Positions 1 to 8,425 of a stretch of 55,669 nucleotides of DNA are shown here, in pieces. The position numbers and the translations under genes are program-made. Origin of the DNA: Ruminococcus sp. GTDB lineage: Bacteria; Bacillota; Clostridia; Oscillospirales; Ruminococcaceae. Numbering within the stretch: position 1 is the stretch's first letter; every line of letters starts with the position of its first letter. The stretch is from the NCBI GenBank assembly GCA_016290875.1, contig JAEEVL010000023.1, positions 1 to 55,669 of the forward strand. Reading direction: 5' to 3'. Under the pieces are notes generated by a model. The model was not told the origin of the DNA and ran no database searches. It worked only from the letters and a program-made list of their open reading frames with translations.

Positions 1-452
1 CTTCAGCGCTGCATCGTTCATCAGGTAAGAAATACGCTGAAATACGTCGGAGAGAAGAACAAGAAGGAATTCGCAAACGACCTTAAAACGATATATCATG
101 CACCTTCCGAGGACGCTGCTCTTGAAGTCCTCGACCGTGTTACTGAAAAATGGGAGGATGACTATCCCAACGCTATGAAGAGCTGGTACAAGAACCGGGA
201 TGTAATATCGCCGATTTTAAGTTCTCTTCCGATGTAAGAAAGGTCATTTATACTACCAACGCTATTGAGAGCCTTAACAGCGGCTATCGCCGTCTGAACA
301 AGCAGAGGAGTGTATTTCCGAGCGATACAGCGCTCCTGAAGGCTCTGTATCTTGCAACGCATGAGATAGCTAAGAAATGGACTATGCCGCTGCGAAACTG
401 GGGTAAAGTCCTGGGCGAGCTGGAGATCATGTACCCCGACAGGCTCAGCTGA
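1..452 (+). pseudogene. IS256-family (Mutator-type) transposase, 3' end, frameshifted
   Basis: Reading in from the window edge, frame 1 gives the C-terminal part of a DDE transposase of the IS256 family (LQRCIVHQVRN near the start, then WEDDYPNAMKSWY) and stops at 235-237. The expected continuation (FKFSSDVRKVIYTTNAIESL, then YRRLNKQRSVFPS) is in frame 3 and runs to the stop at 450-452. The shift sits in a run of four T at 215-218, where five T would restore ISPIFKF; a one-base deletion is the simplest explanation. The 5' end lies outside the window, so the full element length is unknown. The copy is probably inactive unless frameshifting or a sequencing error is involved. Confidence 0.88.
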
Positions 453-457
453 GGCGC

Positions 458-512
458 TGGATATCAGCCTGATTCCATTCCGCTGCGCTCCATTCCAGCA
501 GGCTGATATCCA
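458..512 (+). terminator. Perfect 14-bp inverted repeat after transposase stop
   Basis: The 14 bases at 458-471 (tggatatcagcctg) are perfectly repeated in inverse at 499-512, giving a long hairpin six bases after the transposase stop codon. No T-run follows, so this is either the element's subterminal hairpin or a transcription barrier. Confidence 0.5.
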
Positions 513-559
513 AAGAACCTTGACCAATTGCAGTATCTATTGTATACTGTAAAAAAATC

Positions 560-583
560 GGAGCGACTTTTTACAGTCACTCC
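560..583. repeat. Probable right end (terminal inverted repeat) of the IS256-like element
   Basis: A 24-base stretch starting ggagcgactttttacag and ending cactcc lies about 110 bases beyond the transposase stop, the usual distance for the right end of IS256-type elements. It contains its own internal dyad (actgtaaaaa at 546-555 against tttttacagt at 568-577). The left end is outside the window, so the assignment cannot be confirmed here. Confidence 0.35.
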
Positions 584-740
584 AATAATAAAGTTTTTAT
601 CACAATTTTAGAATATACAGAGTTTTTTCGCAGAGCCGCAACTTTGATTTAGTCACCAGAAATTTGTATATATCATTTCGGATTGGTTTTTAGTACTTTT
701 CACAAATTCTGAAAACACTAGAATCGGATCCTTTTTGTGC

Positions 741-802
741 CACTAAAAATATAACCCCTTAGAGTGTTCATACTTTATGTTTTTAGTGTGTCTAATCTAA
801 GG
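741..802. other. Intergenic crossing inverted repeats (pseudoknot-like)
   Basis: The region 584-907 between the IS remnant and ptsI contains no credible gene. Within it, cactaaaaa (741-749) pairs with tttttagtg (780-788), and ccttaga (757-763) pairs with tctaagg (796-802). The two pairings cross, as in an H-type pseudoknot. On the minus strand this would be about 110 nt downstream of the ptsI stop. No T-run typical of a terminator is attached. Function unknown. Confidence 0.3.
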
Positions 803-907
803 TGGGATTCAACTGGCATTTTAATACATATCATTACACTTCTCCGGTAAGTTGCATTACATAATTCTCCGATTAACTGTACACAGAGTTTTTCTCTTTA
901 TAGCCTG

Positions 908-2539
908 TCAGGAAAGATCTATGCTCCTGACTTTTTCTCTGATGGGCAGAACAAAAGGCGCTGATACTGATAGTTCATCAATTCTCATACGAAGAAATCT
1001 CTCCGTCAGAGATGTATCAGCTGCAAGTTCGCCGCATATGCCTATCCATACATTGTTGGCATGAGCATTTACAGCCGCCATTTCTATTAAGCGGAGTACT
1101 GCTTCGTGGTGAGTATCAACAAATCGCTCTATCTTGGAATTCTGTCTGTCACAGGCAAGGGTGTACTGTGTGAGGTCATTTGTACCCACACTAAAAAAGT
1201 CCACCATTGGCGCAAGTCTGTCGCTGATAATAGCTGCTGCCGGAGTTTCTATCATAATACCAACTTCGACCTTATCACTAAATGGCATGCCTTCCTCAGA
1301 AAGCTCTCGCTTGACCATATCACACATAGCAGGACATTCTGCAACTTCGTTCACGCTTGTTATCATAGGAAACATTATTCCAAGTTCACCAAATACAGAT
1401 GCACGATAAAGTGCTCTCAACTGAGTACGGAAGACTTCAGGCCGTTCAAGGCATATCCTTACAGCTCTGAATCCCATCGCAGGATTGTCCTCATGTTCAA
1501 GACCAAAATAGTCTATCTGCTTATCTGCACCGATGTCAAGAGTGCGTATAATGACCTTCTTCCCTGCCATACTTTCAAGCACCTTGCGGTACGCAGTGAA
1601 CTGCTGTTCCTCAGTCGGATAATCGTCACTTTCAAGATACAGAAATTCACTTCGGAATAGTCCTATTCCGCCTGCATCATTGGCAAGAATTGCTCCTATA
1701 CCGTCCACTCCGCTGATGTTTGCGAATATGTTTATCCTGGTGCCGTCACGAGTAATATTATCCTTGCCTCTGAGCTGCTGAAGGAGATCCTTTCTGTGTG
1801 CGTCCTCCTGCTGTTTTGCTGTGTAAGCGGCAACCGTCTCTTCATCAGGATCAATAATGACTTCGCCTTTATGGCCGTCAACTATCATCATACAGCCATC
1901 GCTTATATCATTCAGAAATTCCTCTCCGACACATATTACTGCCGGGATATTCATATTTCTCGCAAGTATCGCCGTGTGCGAACTTGAAGAACCAAATGCC
2001 GTAACAAAGGCAAGTACATTTTCCTTATCGAACGATACAGTTTCACTCGGGGCAAGATCATCAGAGCAGATTATCATCCTGCTGTCCGACTCCGAGTCAC
2101 TGTTCTCACCGTCACTCAGACAGGATATTATACGGTTGGAAATATCCTTGACATCAGCCGAACGCGCCTGCATATAATCATCATCCATACTCGAAAACAT
2201 CGCTGCAAAATTGTCAGAAGTGACCGCAACTGCATACTCAGCATTCACCATCTGAGTTTCAATGATACTGCGGATAGAATCATTATAATCATCATCCTCT
2301 ATCATCATCATATGGATCTCGAAAATCTGGGCATGAGTCTCTCCAACTTCTTTAAGAGCCTTTTCGTGTATGGCAGACAGCTGTTCGAGAGCCTTTGACT
2401 TCGCATTCTCTACACGCTCAAGCTCTGTTGCTGCATCGGTTATATGAGTGCGGCGGACACTTGCCTCCTGCCGCTTGAAAACAGAAACGCAGCCAATAGC
2501 TATCGCTCCGTAAACACCTTTGCCATGGAATAGTTTCAT
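908..2539 (-). CDS. ptsI: Phosphoenolpyruvate-protein phosphotransferase (PTS Enzyme I)
   Basis: Cytosolic Enzyme I takes phosphate from phosphoenolpyruvate onto a histidine and passes it to HPr, the first step of all PTS sugar uptake. The 543 residues match the family. The N-terminal HPr-binding/phosphohistidine half contains GSSSSHTAILARN with the active-site His; the C-terminal PEP-binding barrel contains GIGLFRSEFLY, MGFRAVR and VDFFSVGTNDLTQY. The start ATG at 2539 has an AAGGAGG site just upstream. It is the last gene of the minus-strand sucrose operon, 20 bases after ptsH. Placement inside a sugar-specific operon, not in a stand-alone ptsHI operon, suggests sucrose is a main or only PTS sugar (inference). 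Confidence 0.96.
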   Translation of the reverse strand: MKLFHGKGVYGAIAIGCVSVFKRQEASVRRTHITDAATELERVENAKSKALEQLSAIHEKALKEVGETHAQIFEIHMMMIEDDDYNDSIRSIIETQMVNAEYAVAVTSDNFAAMFSSMDDDYMQARSADVKDISNRIISCLSDGENSDSESDSRMIICSDDLAPSETVSFDKENVLAFVTAFGSSSSHTAILARNMNIPAVICVGEEFLNDISDGCMMIVDGHKGEVIIDPDEETVAAYTAKQQEDAHRKDLLQQLRGKDNITRDGTRINIFANISGVDGIGAILANDAGGIGLFRSEFLYLESDDYPTEEQQFTAYRKVLESMAGKKVIIRTLDIGADKQIDYFGLEHEDNPAMGFRAVRICLERPEVFRTQLRALYRASVFGELGIMFPMITSVNEVAECPAMCDMVKRELSEEGMPFSDKVEVGIMIETPAAAIISDRLAPMVDFFSVGTNDLTQYTLACDRQNSKIERFVDTHHEAVLRLIEMAAVNAHANNVWIGICGELAADTSLTERFLRMRIDELSVSAPFVLPIREKVRSIDLS

Positions 2540-2559
2540 ATCCGCCGCCTCCTTTTCAA

Positions 2560-2820
2560 TTACAGATTTGTCTGCATGAATTCCTCAACAGCTTTTGCAG
2601 CTGCTTCCTCATCAGGACCTTCAACTGTAAAATTGACAGTATCTCCGCACTTTACGCCAAGTCCCATAAGCATCATCAGCTTAGTTACATCAACGCTCTT
2701 TCCATTCTTTTCTATCATTACTTTTGTACCCGTAAAGCCTTTGGCAAGCTTAGCCAGATTACCGGCCGGTCTTGCGTGGATACCAACTGAATCCTTAATA
2801 GTATAGCTGAAATTTTTCAT
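2560..2820 (-). CDS. ptsH: HPr phosphocarrier protein lacking a canonical Ser46
   Basis: HPr shuttles phosphate from Enzyme I to the sugar-specific EIIA. The 86-residue protein starts at the ATG at 2820, preceded by GAAAGGAAG; an upstream in-frame ATG at 2877 would add 19 residues absent from HPr. The phosphorylated His15 lies in GIHARPA. The regulatory segment reads GKSVDVTKLMMLMGLGV, whereas Bacillus-type HPr has K-S-I-M there: the Ser46 position aligns with Lys47, with Thr46 beside it. HPr kinase/CcpA control through this protein is therefore doubtful (inference). It lies 31 bases after scrK and 20 before ptsI. Confidence 0.95.
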   Translation of the reverse strand: MKNFSYTIKDSVGIHARPAGNLAKLAKGFTGTKVMIEKNGKSVDVTKLMMLMGLGVKCGDTVNFTVEGPDEEAAAKAVEEFMQTNL

Positions 2821-2851
2821 AGACCATCTTCCTTTCAATGTCAGAAATATA

Positions 2852-3823
2852 TTACCGAACGCTGTCGGTATTATCACTCATATCCGGATATGAGGCTATA
2901 GCCCCTGTCCTTTGTACGCTCCTTGAACAAAACTCATTAGAAAAGTCCAAACACTCTTTCAGAGTATTCTCCGGGATACTTTCAAGTTCATCGACAGTAA
3001 TGCCGAGACTGTGGAGTTTCCACAGGAATGAACCTATAAAGCCATCTCCTGCACCGGTTGTATCGACTGCATTGACTTTTCTTCCCTCAGAAAAAACTCT
3101 GTATGTCTTCGTAAATGCATACGCTCCGCGGCTTCCGCAGGTGTATAGTACCATTTTTACATTCCCGGCAAACAGCTTCGGAAGCGCTTTATCAATATTG
3201 TCCTCGCCGGTAATAAAACCTATCTCCTCGTCCGAGACCTTAATTACATCCGCAAGAGGTATGAACTCTGTGACCGTTCGCCTTAGCTCTTCTTTGCTTT
3301 CCCAAAGCTGAAACCGCAGATTAGGATCAAAGCTGACAATAGCATTATTATCCCGTGCATAGGTTATGGCTGCTCTGTGAGCGTCACGCATTGGGAAGTC
3401 CCCCAAATCAACGCTGCAGAAATGAAGTGCAAATGCATCTTTGAAATACTCTGCCCTGACCTTTTCGTGGCTGCACAGCATATCCGCAGAAGGCTTGCGG
3501 TAGAATGAGAAAGTTCTGTTTCCGTCAGCTGCGAGACTTACGAAAGCAAGAGCAGTATTGGCTTTATCTGTAAGACTTATACAGCTCACATCGACACCGA
3601 AGTCACTAAGTTCATTCAGAATCTTATGACCAAACGGATCATCACCAAGCTGTGTAAGCAATCTTGAGTAACCGCCGAGCTTTGAATAGGCACCGCATAC
3701 ATTTGCAGGCGCACCGCCGAGCTTTGGCGAAAATGATGTCACTTCACCGAATTCGCAGCCATTCTTGTCCGGTATCATATCTATCAGCGCTTCACCGATA
3801 GCAACAAGGACTTCCTTATTCAT
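2852..3823 (-). CDS. scrK: PfkB-family fructokinase
   Basis: Phosphorylates the fructose released by sucrose-6-phosphate hydrolysis to fructose 6-phosphate in the cytosol. The 323-residue protein shows the PfkB (ribokinase) signatures: N-terminal GEALIDMIPD, KLGGAPANV near residue 35, and the C-terminal ATP/substrate motif DTTGAGDGFIGSF with the catalytic Asp. The start codon overlaps the scrB stop by 8 bases, indicating translational coupling. Substrate is inferred from the operon; the family includes other sugar kinases. Confidence 0.9.
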   Translation of the reverse strand: MNKEVLVAIGEALIDMIPDKNGCEFGEVTSFSPKLGGAPANVCGAYSKLGGYSRLLTQLGDDPFGHKILNELSDFGVDVSCISLTDKANTALAFVSLAADGNRTFSFYRKPSADMLCSHEKVRAEYFKDAFALHFCSVDLGDFPMRDAHRAAITYARDNNAIVSFDPNLRFQLWESKEELRRTVTEFIPLADVIKVSDEEIGFITGEDNIDKALPKLFAGNVKMVLYTCGSRGAYAFTKTYRVFSEGRKVNAVDTTGAGDGFIGSFLWKLHSLGITVDELESIPENTLKECLDFSNEFCSRSVQRTGAIASYPDMSDNTDSVR

Positions 3824-5159
3824 CGCTGTGCACCTCCATGCCTCTCATTCTGTAAACTTTCCCGTCAATACTGTCAGAAGCAAGCCTTATCTCTGGTTCA
3901 TCAGGATAAAAACGAGAAGACATCACCTTATTGCCGCAGTTAAGGTATATTTCAAGTGACGACATATCGGCTATAACTTCAATCTTTTCAAGTTTTTCTA
4001 TCCTGACACGACGGACATCTCTTCCGCCGCCCGCTTTTTCATTTATAAATCTGAGAGTAAAGCTCCCGTCAGCATAAAGCATTTCCAGTATGCCCTCAAA
4101 CCTCAGTTCAAAGCTCTCTGAAACAGCATCAGATTCAAAGAAGAACGGCAGCTCAGCAGTAATACTGCTTCCGCTTATAAGTCTGTCTCCTGTTTCTTCT
4201 CTGAGCGCGAGGTATTCTCTTGCCGGCCGCTGACAGATATTGCCGTCAACTGAAACTACAAGCTCTCGAGGCATAGTCAGACAATGCTGCCAGCCAAGTT
4301 CAGTCGTAGGGTTGGCATAAGGAATATCCCCTATTCCCATCCAGCCTATAAACAGGACTCTACCGTCCGGAGCAGTGAAGCTCTGCGATGCATAAAAATC
4401 AAAACCGTAGTCCCACTCCTCAAAGTCCTCAGGTTCACCGTCAAATCGAAAATATCCCGAGCTGTAAACATTCTGATGGCTGTATTCGCCGTGAACGAGT
4501 CCCTGCGGCGAAATACTCAGATACTTGTGCGTTCCTGCCTTTATAACATCAGGACATTCCCACATATATCCAAAATCCGGCACAAATACCGACTTTTCAT
4601 ACCGCCAGCTGATCAGATCATCAGAAGTATAAAACAGTACACAGCCTTTATCTTCGAGCGTCCTTGCACCGAGAACCATTTTGTATCTGCCGTTCTCTTC
4701 CCAAACTTTCGGATCACGCACATGACAGGAACAGAAATCCGGATAATCGCTGTTCCGCAGTAGAATGTGCTTTTCGCTCATATGAACTCCATCATTTGTA
4801 GTCACCATAATGACATTAGCACCTCTGCCTGAGGTCACATAATCGTGTTCGCCGTCCTCTTTAACATTACCGGTATAGAACAGATAAAGCACACCGTCAC
4901 GCACAATGCCGCTGCCGGAGTAGACTCCGTCTTTGTCCTCAGGACAGTCGGGGCGTATCACCGCCCCTGTGAACTTCCAGTTTATAAGATCTTCCGACTG
5001 CCAGTGCCCCCAGCATTTGTCACCGCTGCCATAGGCACTTTCAGGTGAATACTGAAAAAACACATGATAAGCACCGTTAAAGAAGCTAAGTCCGTTAGGA
5101 TCATTAAGCCATCCATTTTCCGGCTCTAAATGCAGTTTCTGTCTCCAGTTGTTCTTCAT
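3816..5159 (-). CDS. scrB: Sucrose-6-phosphate hydrolase (GH32)
   Basis: Cytosolic GH32 enzyme that splits sucrose-6-phosphate, delivered by the PTS, into glucose 6-phosphate and fructose. The 447-residue protein has the full GH32 motif set: WLNDPNG near residue 18 (nucleophile Asp), FQYSPE, RDPKVW (transition-state Asp) and MWECPD (acid/base Glu), followed by the C-terminal beta-sandwich. No signal peptide is seen, consistent with an intracellular enzyme. It begins 4 bases after the scrA stop and overlaps scrK by 8 bases. Confidence 0.94.
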   Translation of the reverse strand: MKNNWRQKLHLEPENGWLNDPNGLSFFNGAYHVFFQYSPESAYGSGDKCWGHWQSEDLINWKFTGAVIRPDCPEDKDGVYSGSGIVRDGVLYLFYTGNVKEDGEHDYVTSGRGANVIMVTTNDGVHMSEKHILLRNSDYPDFCSCHVRDPKVWEENGRYKMVLGARTLEDKGCVLFYTSDDLISWRYEKSVFVPDFGYMWECPDVIKAGTHKYLSISPQGLVHGEYSHQNVYSSGYFRFDGEPEDFEEWDYGFDFYASQSFTAPDGRVLFIGWMGIGDIPYANPTTELGWQHCLTMPRELVVSVDGNICQRPAREYLALREETGDRLISGSSITAELPFFFESDAVSESFELRFEGILEMLYADGSFTLRFINEKAGGGRDVRRVRIEKLEKIEVIADMSSLEIYLNCGNKVMSSRFYPDEPEIRLASDSIDGKVYRMRGMEVHSDE

Positions 5160-5163
5160 ACGA

Positions 5164-7053
5164 TCACGCCCTCTTTACAGCGATGAGCTTATCCAGGAAA
5201 TCAACATTTCCGTCAGCTGCTTTCACAATCTCAGTGAATCCTTCAGTCTCAGTAATTATTACGGGAGTAACGCTCTGATAGCCTCTGCTCTCGATGAGTT
5301 CCTTGTCAAATGTGATAAGGGTCTGTCCTCTTGTGAAACGCTCACCTTCTGCTATATGTGCGGTGAACCCCTCGCCGCCGAGTTCAACTGTATTTATTCC
5401 TACATGAATGAGGAGTTCTATTCCACTATCAAGAGTAAGACCGATAGCATGGTTAGTATCAAAGAGAGTGCTGACCACACCGTCAGCAGGTGCGACTACT
5501 CTTCCCTCAACCGGAGCAACAGCAACACCCATTCCTAAGACGTCAGATGCGAATGTTTCATCAGGAACATCAGCCATAGCGATGACCTCACCTTTAAGGG
5601 GTGAATACACACTGTTATCATCAAATACTTTGTCTGTTTCTGATACTGAAGCTTCTGTTTTAGTTTTTTCAGAAGTCTCTGAAGTCTCATCAGGATCCTT
5701 GAACATAATATATGAAAGTACAAATGCAACTCCTGCCGATACTAACATAGTAAGCGTATAGCCTAAGAAGCTGTGTGTAGTTATGAGCATTCCGAACAAG
5801 CCTGTAACACCGTTAGCCGTTGCGTAAACACTTGTCAGGGAAGCTACTGCTGCACCGCAGGCACCGCCTATCATACCGGCTATGAACGGCTTTCCGTATC
5901 TTACATTCACACCAAAAATAGCGGGTTCTGTAATACCCATAAATGCTGAAAGTGAAGCCGGTATCGCAAGAGCTTTTGTTTTCTGCTTCTTAGTCTTGAA
6001 AGCTACTGCCAGTGCAGCTGCGCCTTGTGCAACATTTGCTGCTGTTGCAATAGGCATCCATGTATTTTTACCGTTATCTGCTATCATCGCAAGCTCAATA
6101 GCATTGTACATATGATGAACGCCTGCTACAACTGTCGGAGCGTAAACTCCGCCCATAATAAGCGAACCAATACCCAAAGGCATTTCGATGAGCCACTTTG
6201 CACCGTCGAGCACCCATGTCTCTAACTGTGAGAAAACTGGACCTATAGCAGTCATAGTCAGGAACGCTGTAACAAATACCGATACCAAAGGAGTAACAAA
6301 CAGGTCTATTACTTCCGGTACTATTTTATGAAGCTTCCGTTCTATCTTCGACATTACATATACCGCTATAATTACCGGGATAACGTGTCCCTGATAGCCA
6401 GTGTTCTGTATATCCCATAAGCCGAACCACGACCATAGAGTTGTAGTTTCAGCACCTCCGCCGACGCTCCACGCGTTCACAAGATCAGGATGTATCATTA
6501 TCATACCAATGACTGCACCGAGATATGTGTTGCCGCCGAATATCTTAGCAGCGCTGACAGCGATGAGAATAGGAAGAAATACCAGCGCAGCATTGGAAAA
6601 AATATTCATAAGATTGTAGATATAGTATTCTTCAATGCTTGGGAATGCCTGCTTCAGACCGCCAAGCAGACCGTTCAGCAGACCTGTAGCTACGATTGCC
6701 GGGATTATCGGAACAAAAATATCTCCAAGAGACTTTATCGCCCTCTTATAAACAGGTGACTTTGCCGCGGCAGCTGCCTTGACATCGTCTTTTGAAGCAG
6801 ACTCTATGCCTGCAAGAGCGATAAATTCTTCATACACCTTGTTTACTGTACCTGTGCCAATGATTATCTGAAGCTGTCCGGCAGCCTCAAAAACACCTTT
6901 TACTCCTTCGATATTCTCGAGTTCCTTTATCCGGACGTTATTGTTATCAGCTATTACAAGCCTGAGACGAGTTGCGCAATGTGCAGCGCTCGCCAAGTTC
7001 TCCTTACCGCCTATAGCACTGAGAACTTCTGATGCACATTTGTTATAATCCAT
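5164..7053 (-). CDS. scrA: Sucrose-type PTS transporter EIIBCA
   Basis: Membrane transporter that imports and phosphorylates sucrose. The 629 residues run EIIB (phosphocysteine Cys26 in SAAHCATRLRL), EIIC (about ten hydrophobic segments from ~residue 105 to 455, with GITEPAIFGVN), a charged Thr/Glu linker near 460-480, and a glucose-type EIIA domain (phosphohistidine in LLIHVGINTVEL). All three domains are in one chain, so only HPr and Enzyme I, encoded three and four genes downstream, are needed. Sucrose specificity is inferred from scrB and scrK; a beta-glucoside or trehalose transporter would look similar. First gene after a promoter with a LacI-type operator. Confidence 0.92.
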   Translation of the reverse strand: MDYNKCASEVLSAIGGKENLASAAHCATRLRLVIADNNNVRIKELENIEGVKGVFEAAGQLQIIIGTGTVNKVYEEFIALAGIESASKDDVKAAAAAKSPVYKRAIKSLGDIFVPIIPAIVATGLLNGLLGGLKQAFPSIEEYYIYNLMNIFSNAALVFLPILIAVSAAKIFGGNTYLGAVIGMIMIHPDLVNAWSVGGGAETTTLWSWFGLWDIQNTGYQGHVIPVIIAVYVMSKIERKLHKIVPEVIDLFVTPLVSVFVTAFLTMTAIGPVFSQLETWVLDGAKWLIEMPLGIGSLIMGGVYAPTVVAGVHHMYNAIELAMIADNGKNTWMPIATAANVAQGAAALAVAFKTKKQKTKALAIPASLSAFMGITEPAIFGVNVRYGKPFIAGMIGGACGAAVASLTSVYATANGVTGLFGMLITTHSFLGYTLTMLVSAGVAFVLSYIMFKDPDETSETSEKTKTEASVSETDKVFDDNSVYSPLKGEVIAMADVPDETFASDVLGMGVAVAPVEGRVVAPADGVVSTLFDTNHAIGLTLDSGIELLIHVGINTVELGGEGFTAHIAEGERFTRGQTLITFDKELIESRGYQSVTPVIITETEGFTEIVKAADGNVDFLDKLIAVKRA

Positions 7054-7114
7054 ATGATCAGCTCCTTCTTACTGTGAATGGAAATCAAACATACGACACG
7101 CACATCCGGATTGT

Positions 7115-7145
7115 GGTATCGGTTTCATATCGTAATCATATTATA
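7115..7145 (-). promoter_or_regulatory. scrA promoter -10 with LacI-type operator
   Basis: On the minus strand a TATAAT (7140-7145) is followed directly by the operator, read on the plus strand as ggtatcggtttcatat at 7115-7130. The same 16 bases with a single mismatch occur at 8232-8247 in front of scrR. TGAAACCGAT is typical of LacI/GalR-family operators. The position over the transcription start fits repression by ScrR. The -35 is weak, so activation or read-through from scrR is possible. Confidence 0.72.
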
Positions 7146-7209
7146 ACACACAACATCGCAAAAATCTATTGACATTAAGCAAGAATATGAAATATCGAAT
7201 ATATTGGTT

Positions 7210-8208
7210 TCACACAGTTTCACATTTTCCGGTCGATTCACGCTCAATTATCTCATAGTCAAGCTGAAGCGTTCTGCCCACCGAACTTCCTCTTCTTATT
7301 TCAAGAAGGAGCATCTCCGCAGCTTCTACACCTGCCGTCTTATAGTGCAGATGAGCTGTTGTAAGCGGAGTATACGCCGCCTTTCCTATCTTTGTATCGC
7401 CTACTGAACTTATCATTATATCCTCCGGTATATGCAGACCTTTCTCCTTGCAGCATATCATCGCACCAATAGCGATATTATCAGTCGCACAGAAGATGCA
7501 GTCAGGAATATCTGTTCCTGAAAGGAGATGCTTTGCCTTTTCATATCCGGAATCTATATCAAATTTTGCAGTTTCGATAAACTTCTTCTGCACGGTCAGT
7601 CCAGCCTCTTTTACAGCCTTCTCAAAGCCTTCCCATCTTGCTTTGCCGGCTGCGGCATCGTCCATAGTAACTCCTATATATCCAGGTTTACGCCTTCCCT
7701 TTTCAAGCATGAGCTTTGTTAGCGAATATGAAGCACCTTTATCGTTATGGCATACGCAGTTGAAGCCGTTCATACGCTGTCCCACAATCACGACCGGCAC
7801 GTGCATTTTATTAAGGACGCTTTTGTGCAACTCAGTCAGTTCAGTTGCAAGGAGTATTACTCCATCAACGCGGTTCTGCCTGAAAAGCTCGAGATAATCA
7901 AGTTCCTTGCGCGAATCGTTTGCCGTATTTACAAGAAGAAGCTGGTATTGCTCTGAATCAAGGACTTCGCTTATACCTTCCGTTACTCTTGCACAGCTCT
8001 CGCTTGAAAGCTTCGGCAATATAACTCCCACCAGCTTCGTCACACGCGTCCTGACTGAACGTGCTGATATATTAGGAGAATATCCTGTCTCCTCAATAGC
8101 CTTCTCAATCTTATTGCGTTTATCCTCACTCAGATATCCGTTGTTGAAATACCTGCTTGCCGCCGATTTTGATACTCCCGCTATTTTAGCAAATTCAGAA
8201 ATATTCAA
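7210..8208 (-). CDS. scrR: LacI-family sucrose repressor
   Basis: DNA-binding repressor, 332 residues. The N-terminal helix-turn-helix (ISEFAKIAGVSKSAASRYFN) is followed by the LacI hinge (YSPNISARSVRT) and a periplasmic-binding-protein-like sensor domain (residues ~60-330; VGVILPKL, DGVILLA, DCIFCATDN). The start is TTG at 8208: GGAGGG lies 7-8 bases upstream and no better ATG exists. It is encoded in the same direction as and 156 bases before scrA. The operator copies before scrR and scrA suggest autoregulation plus repression of uptake genes; the inducer is unknown, probably fructose or a sugar phosphate. Confidence 0.92.
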   Translation of the reverse strand: MNISEFAKIAGVSKSAASRYFNNGYLSEDKRNKIEKAIEETGYSPNISARSVRTRVTKLVGVILPKLSSESCARVTEGISEVLDSEQYQLLLVNTANDSRKELDYLELFRQNRVDGVILLATELTELHKSVLNKMHVPVVIVGQRMNGFNCVCHNDKGASYSLTKLMLEKGRRKPGYIGVTMDDAAAGKARWEGFEKAVKEAGLTVQKKFIETAKFDIDSGYEKAKHLLSGTDIPDCIFCATDNIAIGAMICCKEKGLHIPEDIMISSVGDTKIGKAAYTPLTTAHLHYKTAGVEAAEMLLLEIRRGSSVGRTLQLDYEIIERESTGKCETV

Positions 8209-8231
8209 TTAATATCCCTCCATTTCAATGC

Positions 8232-8276
8232 GGTATCGATTTCATATATTATATCACTAATCTCACACTGAATCAA
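8232..8276 (-). promoter_or_regulatory. scrR promoter and LacI-type operator
   Basis: On the minus strand: -35 TTGATT (8271-8276), a 17-bp spacer, -10 TATAAT (8248-8253), then the operator at 8232-8247 (plus-strand ggtatcgatttcatat). The operator abuts the -10 exactly as at scrA, so both promoters should respond to the same repressor. Confidence 0.8.
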
Positions 8277-8349
8277 TCAGTTTATATTGATAACATATAT
8301 GTTTTTACAATCTATCGAAATAACTTAAGTAAAACATCTTCAACTGTAC

Positions 8350-8384
8350 AAAAAAGCTGCGCAGATATTCTGCGCAGCTTTTTG
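8350..8384 (-). terminator. Intrinsic terminator of the 15773-8426 operon
   Basis: AAAAAGCTGCGCAG and CTGCGCAGCTTTTT form a 14-bp perfect stem with a 5-base loop, flanked by A-run and T-run, so it can act in both directions. It lies 42 bases after the stop of the transglutaminase-like gene. Confidence 0.9.
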
Positions 8385-8425
8385 CTGATTATTTATTATT
8401 GGAACTAAATATGTATCAGAATCTA

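Noticed and set aside
1106..1660. Plus-strand open frame of 184 codons
   Set aside because: Antisense to ptsI, no ribosome site, low-complexity composition of an out-of-frame read.
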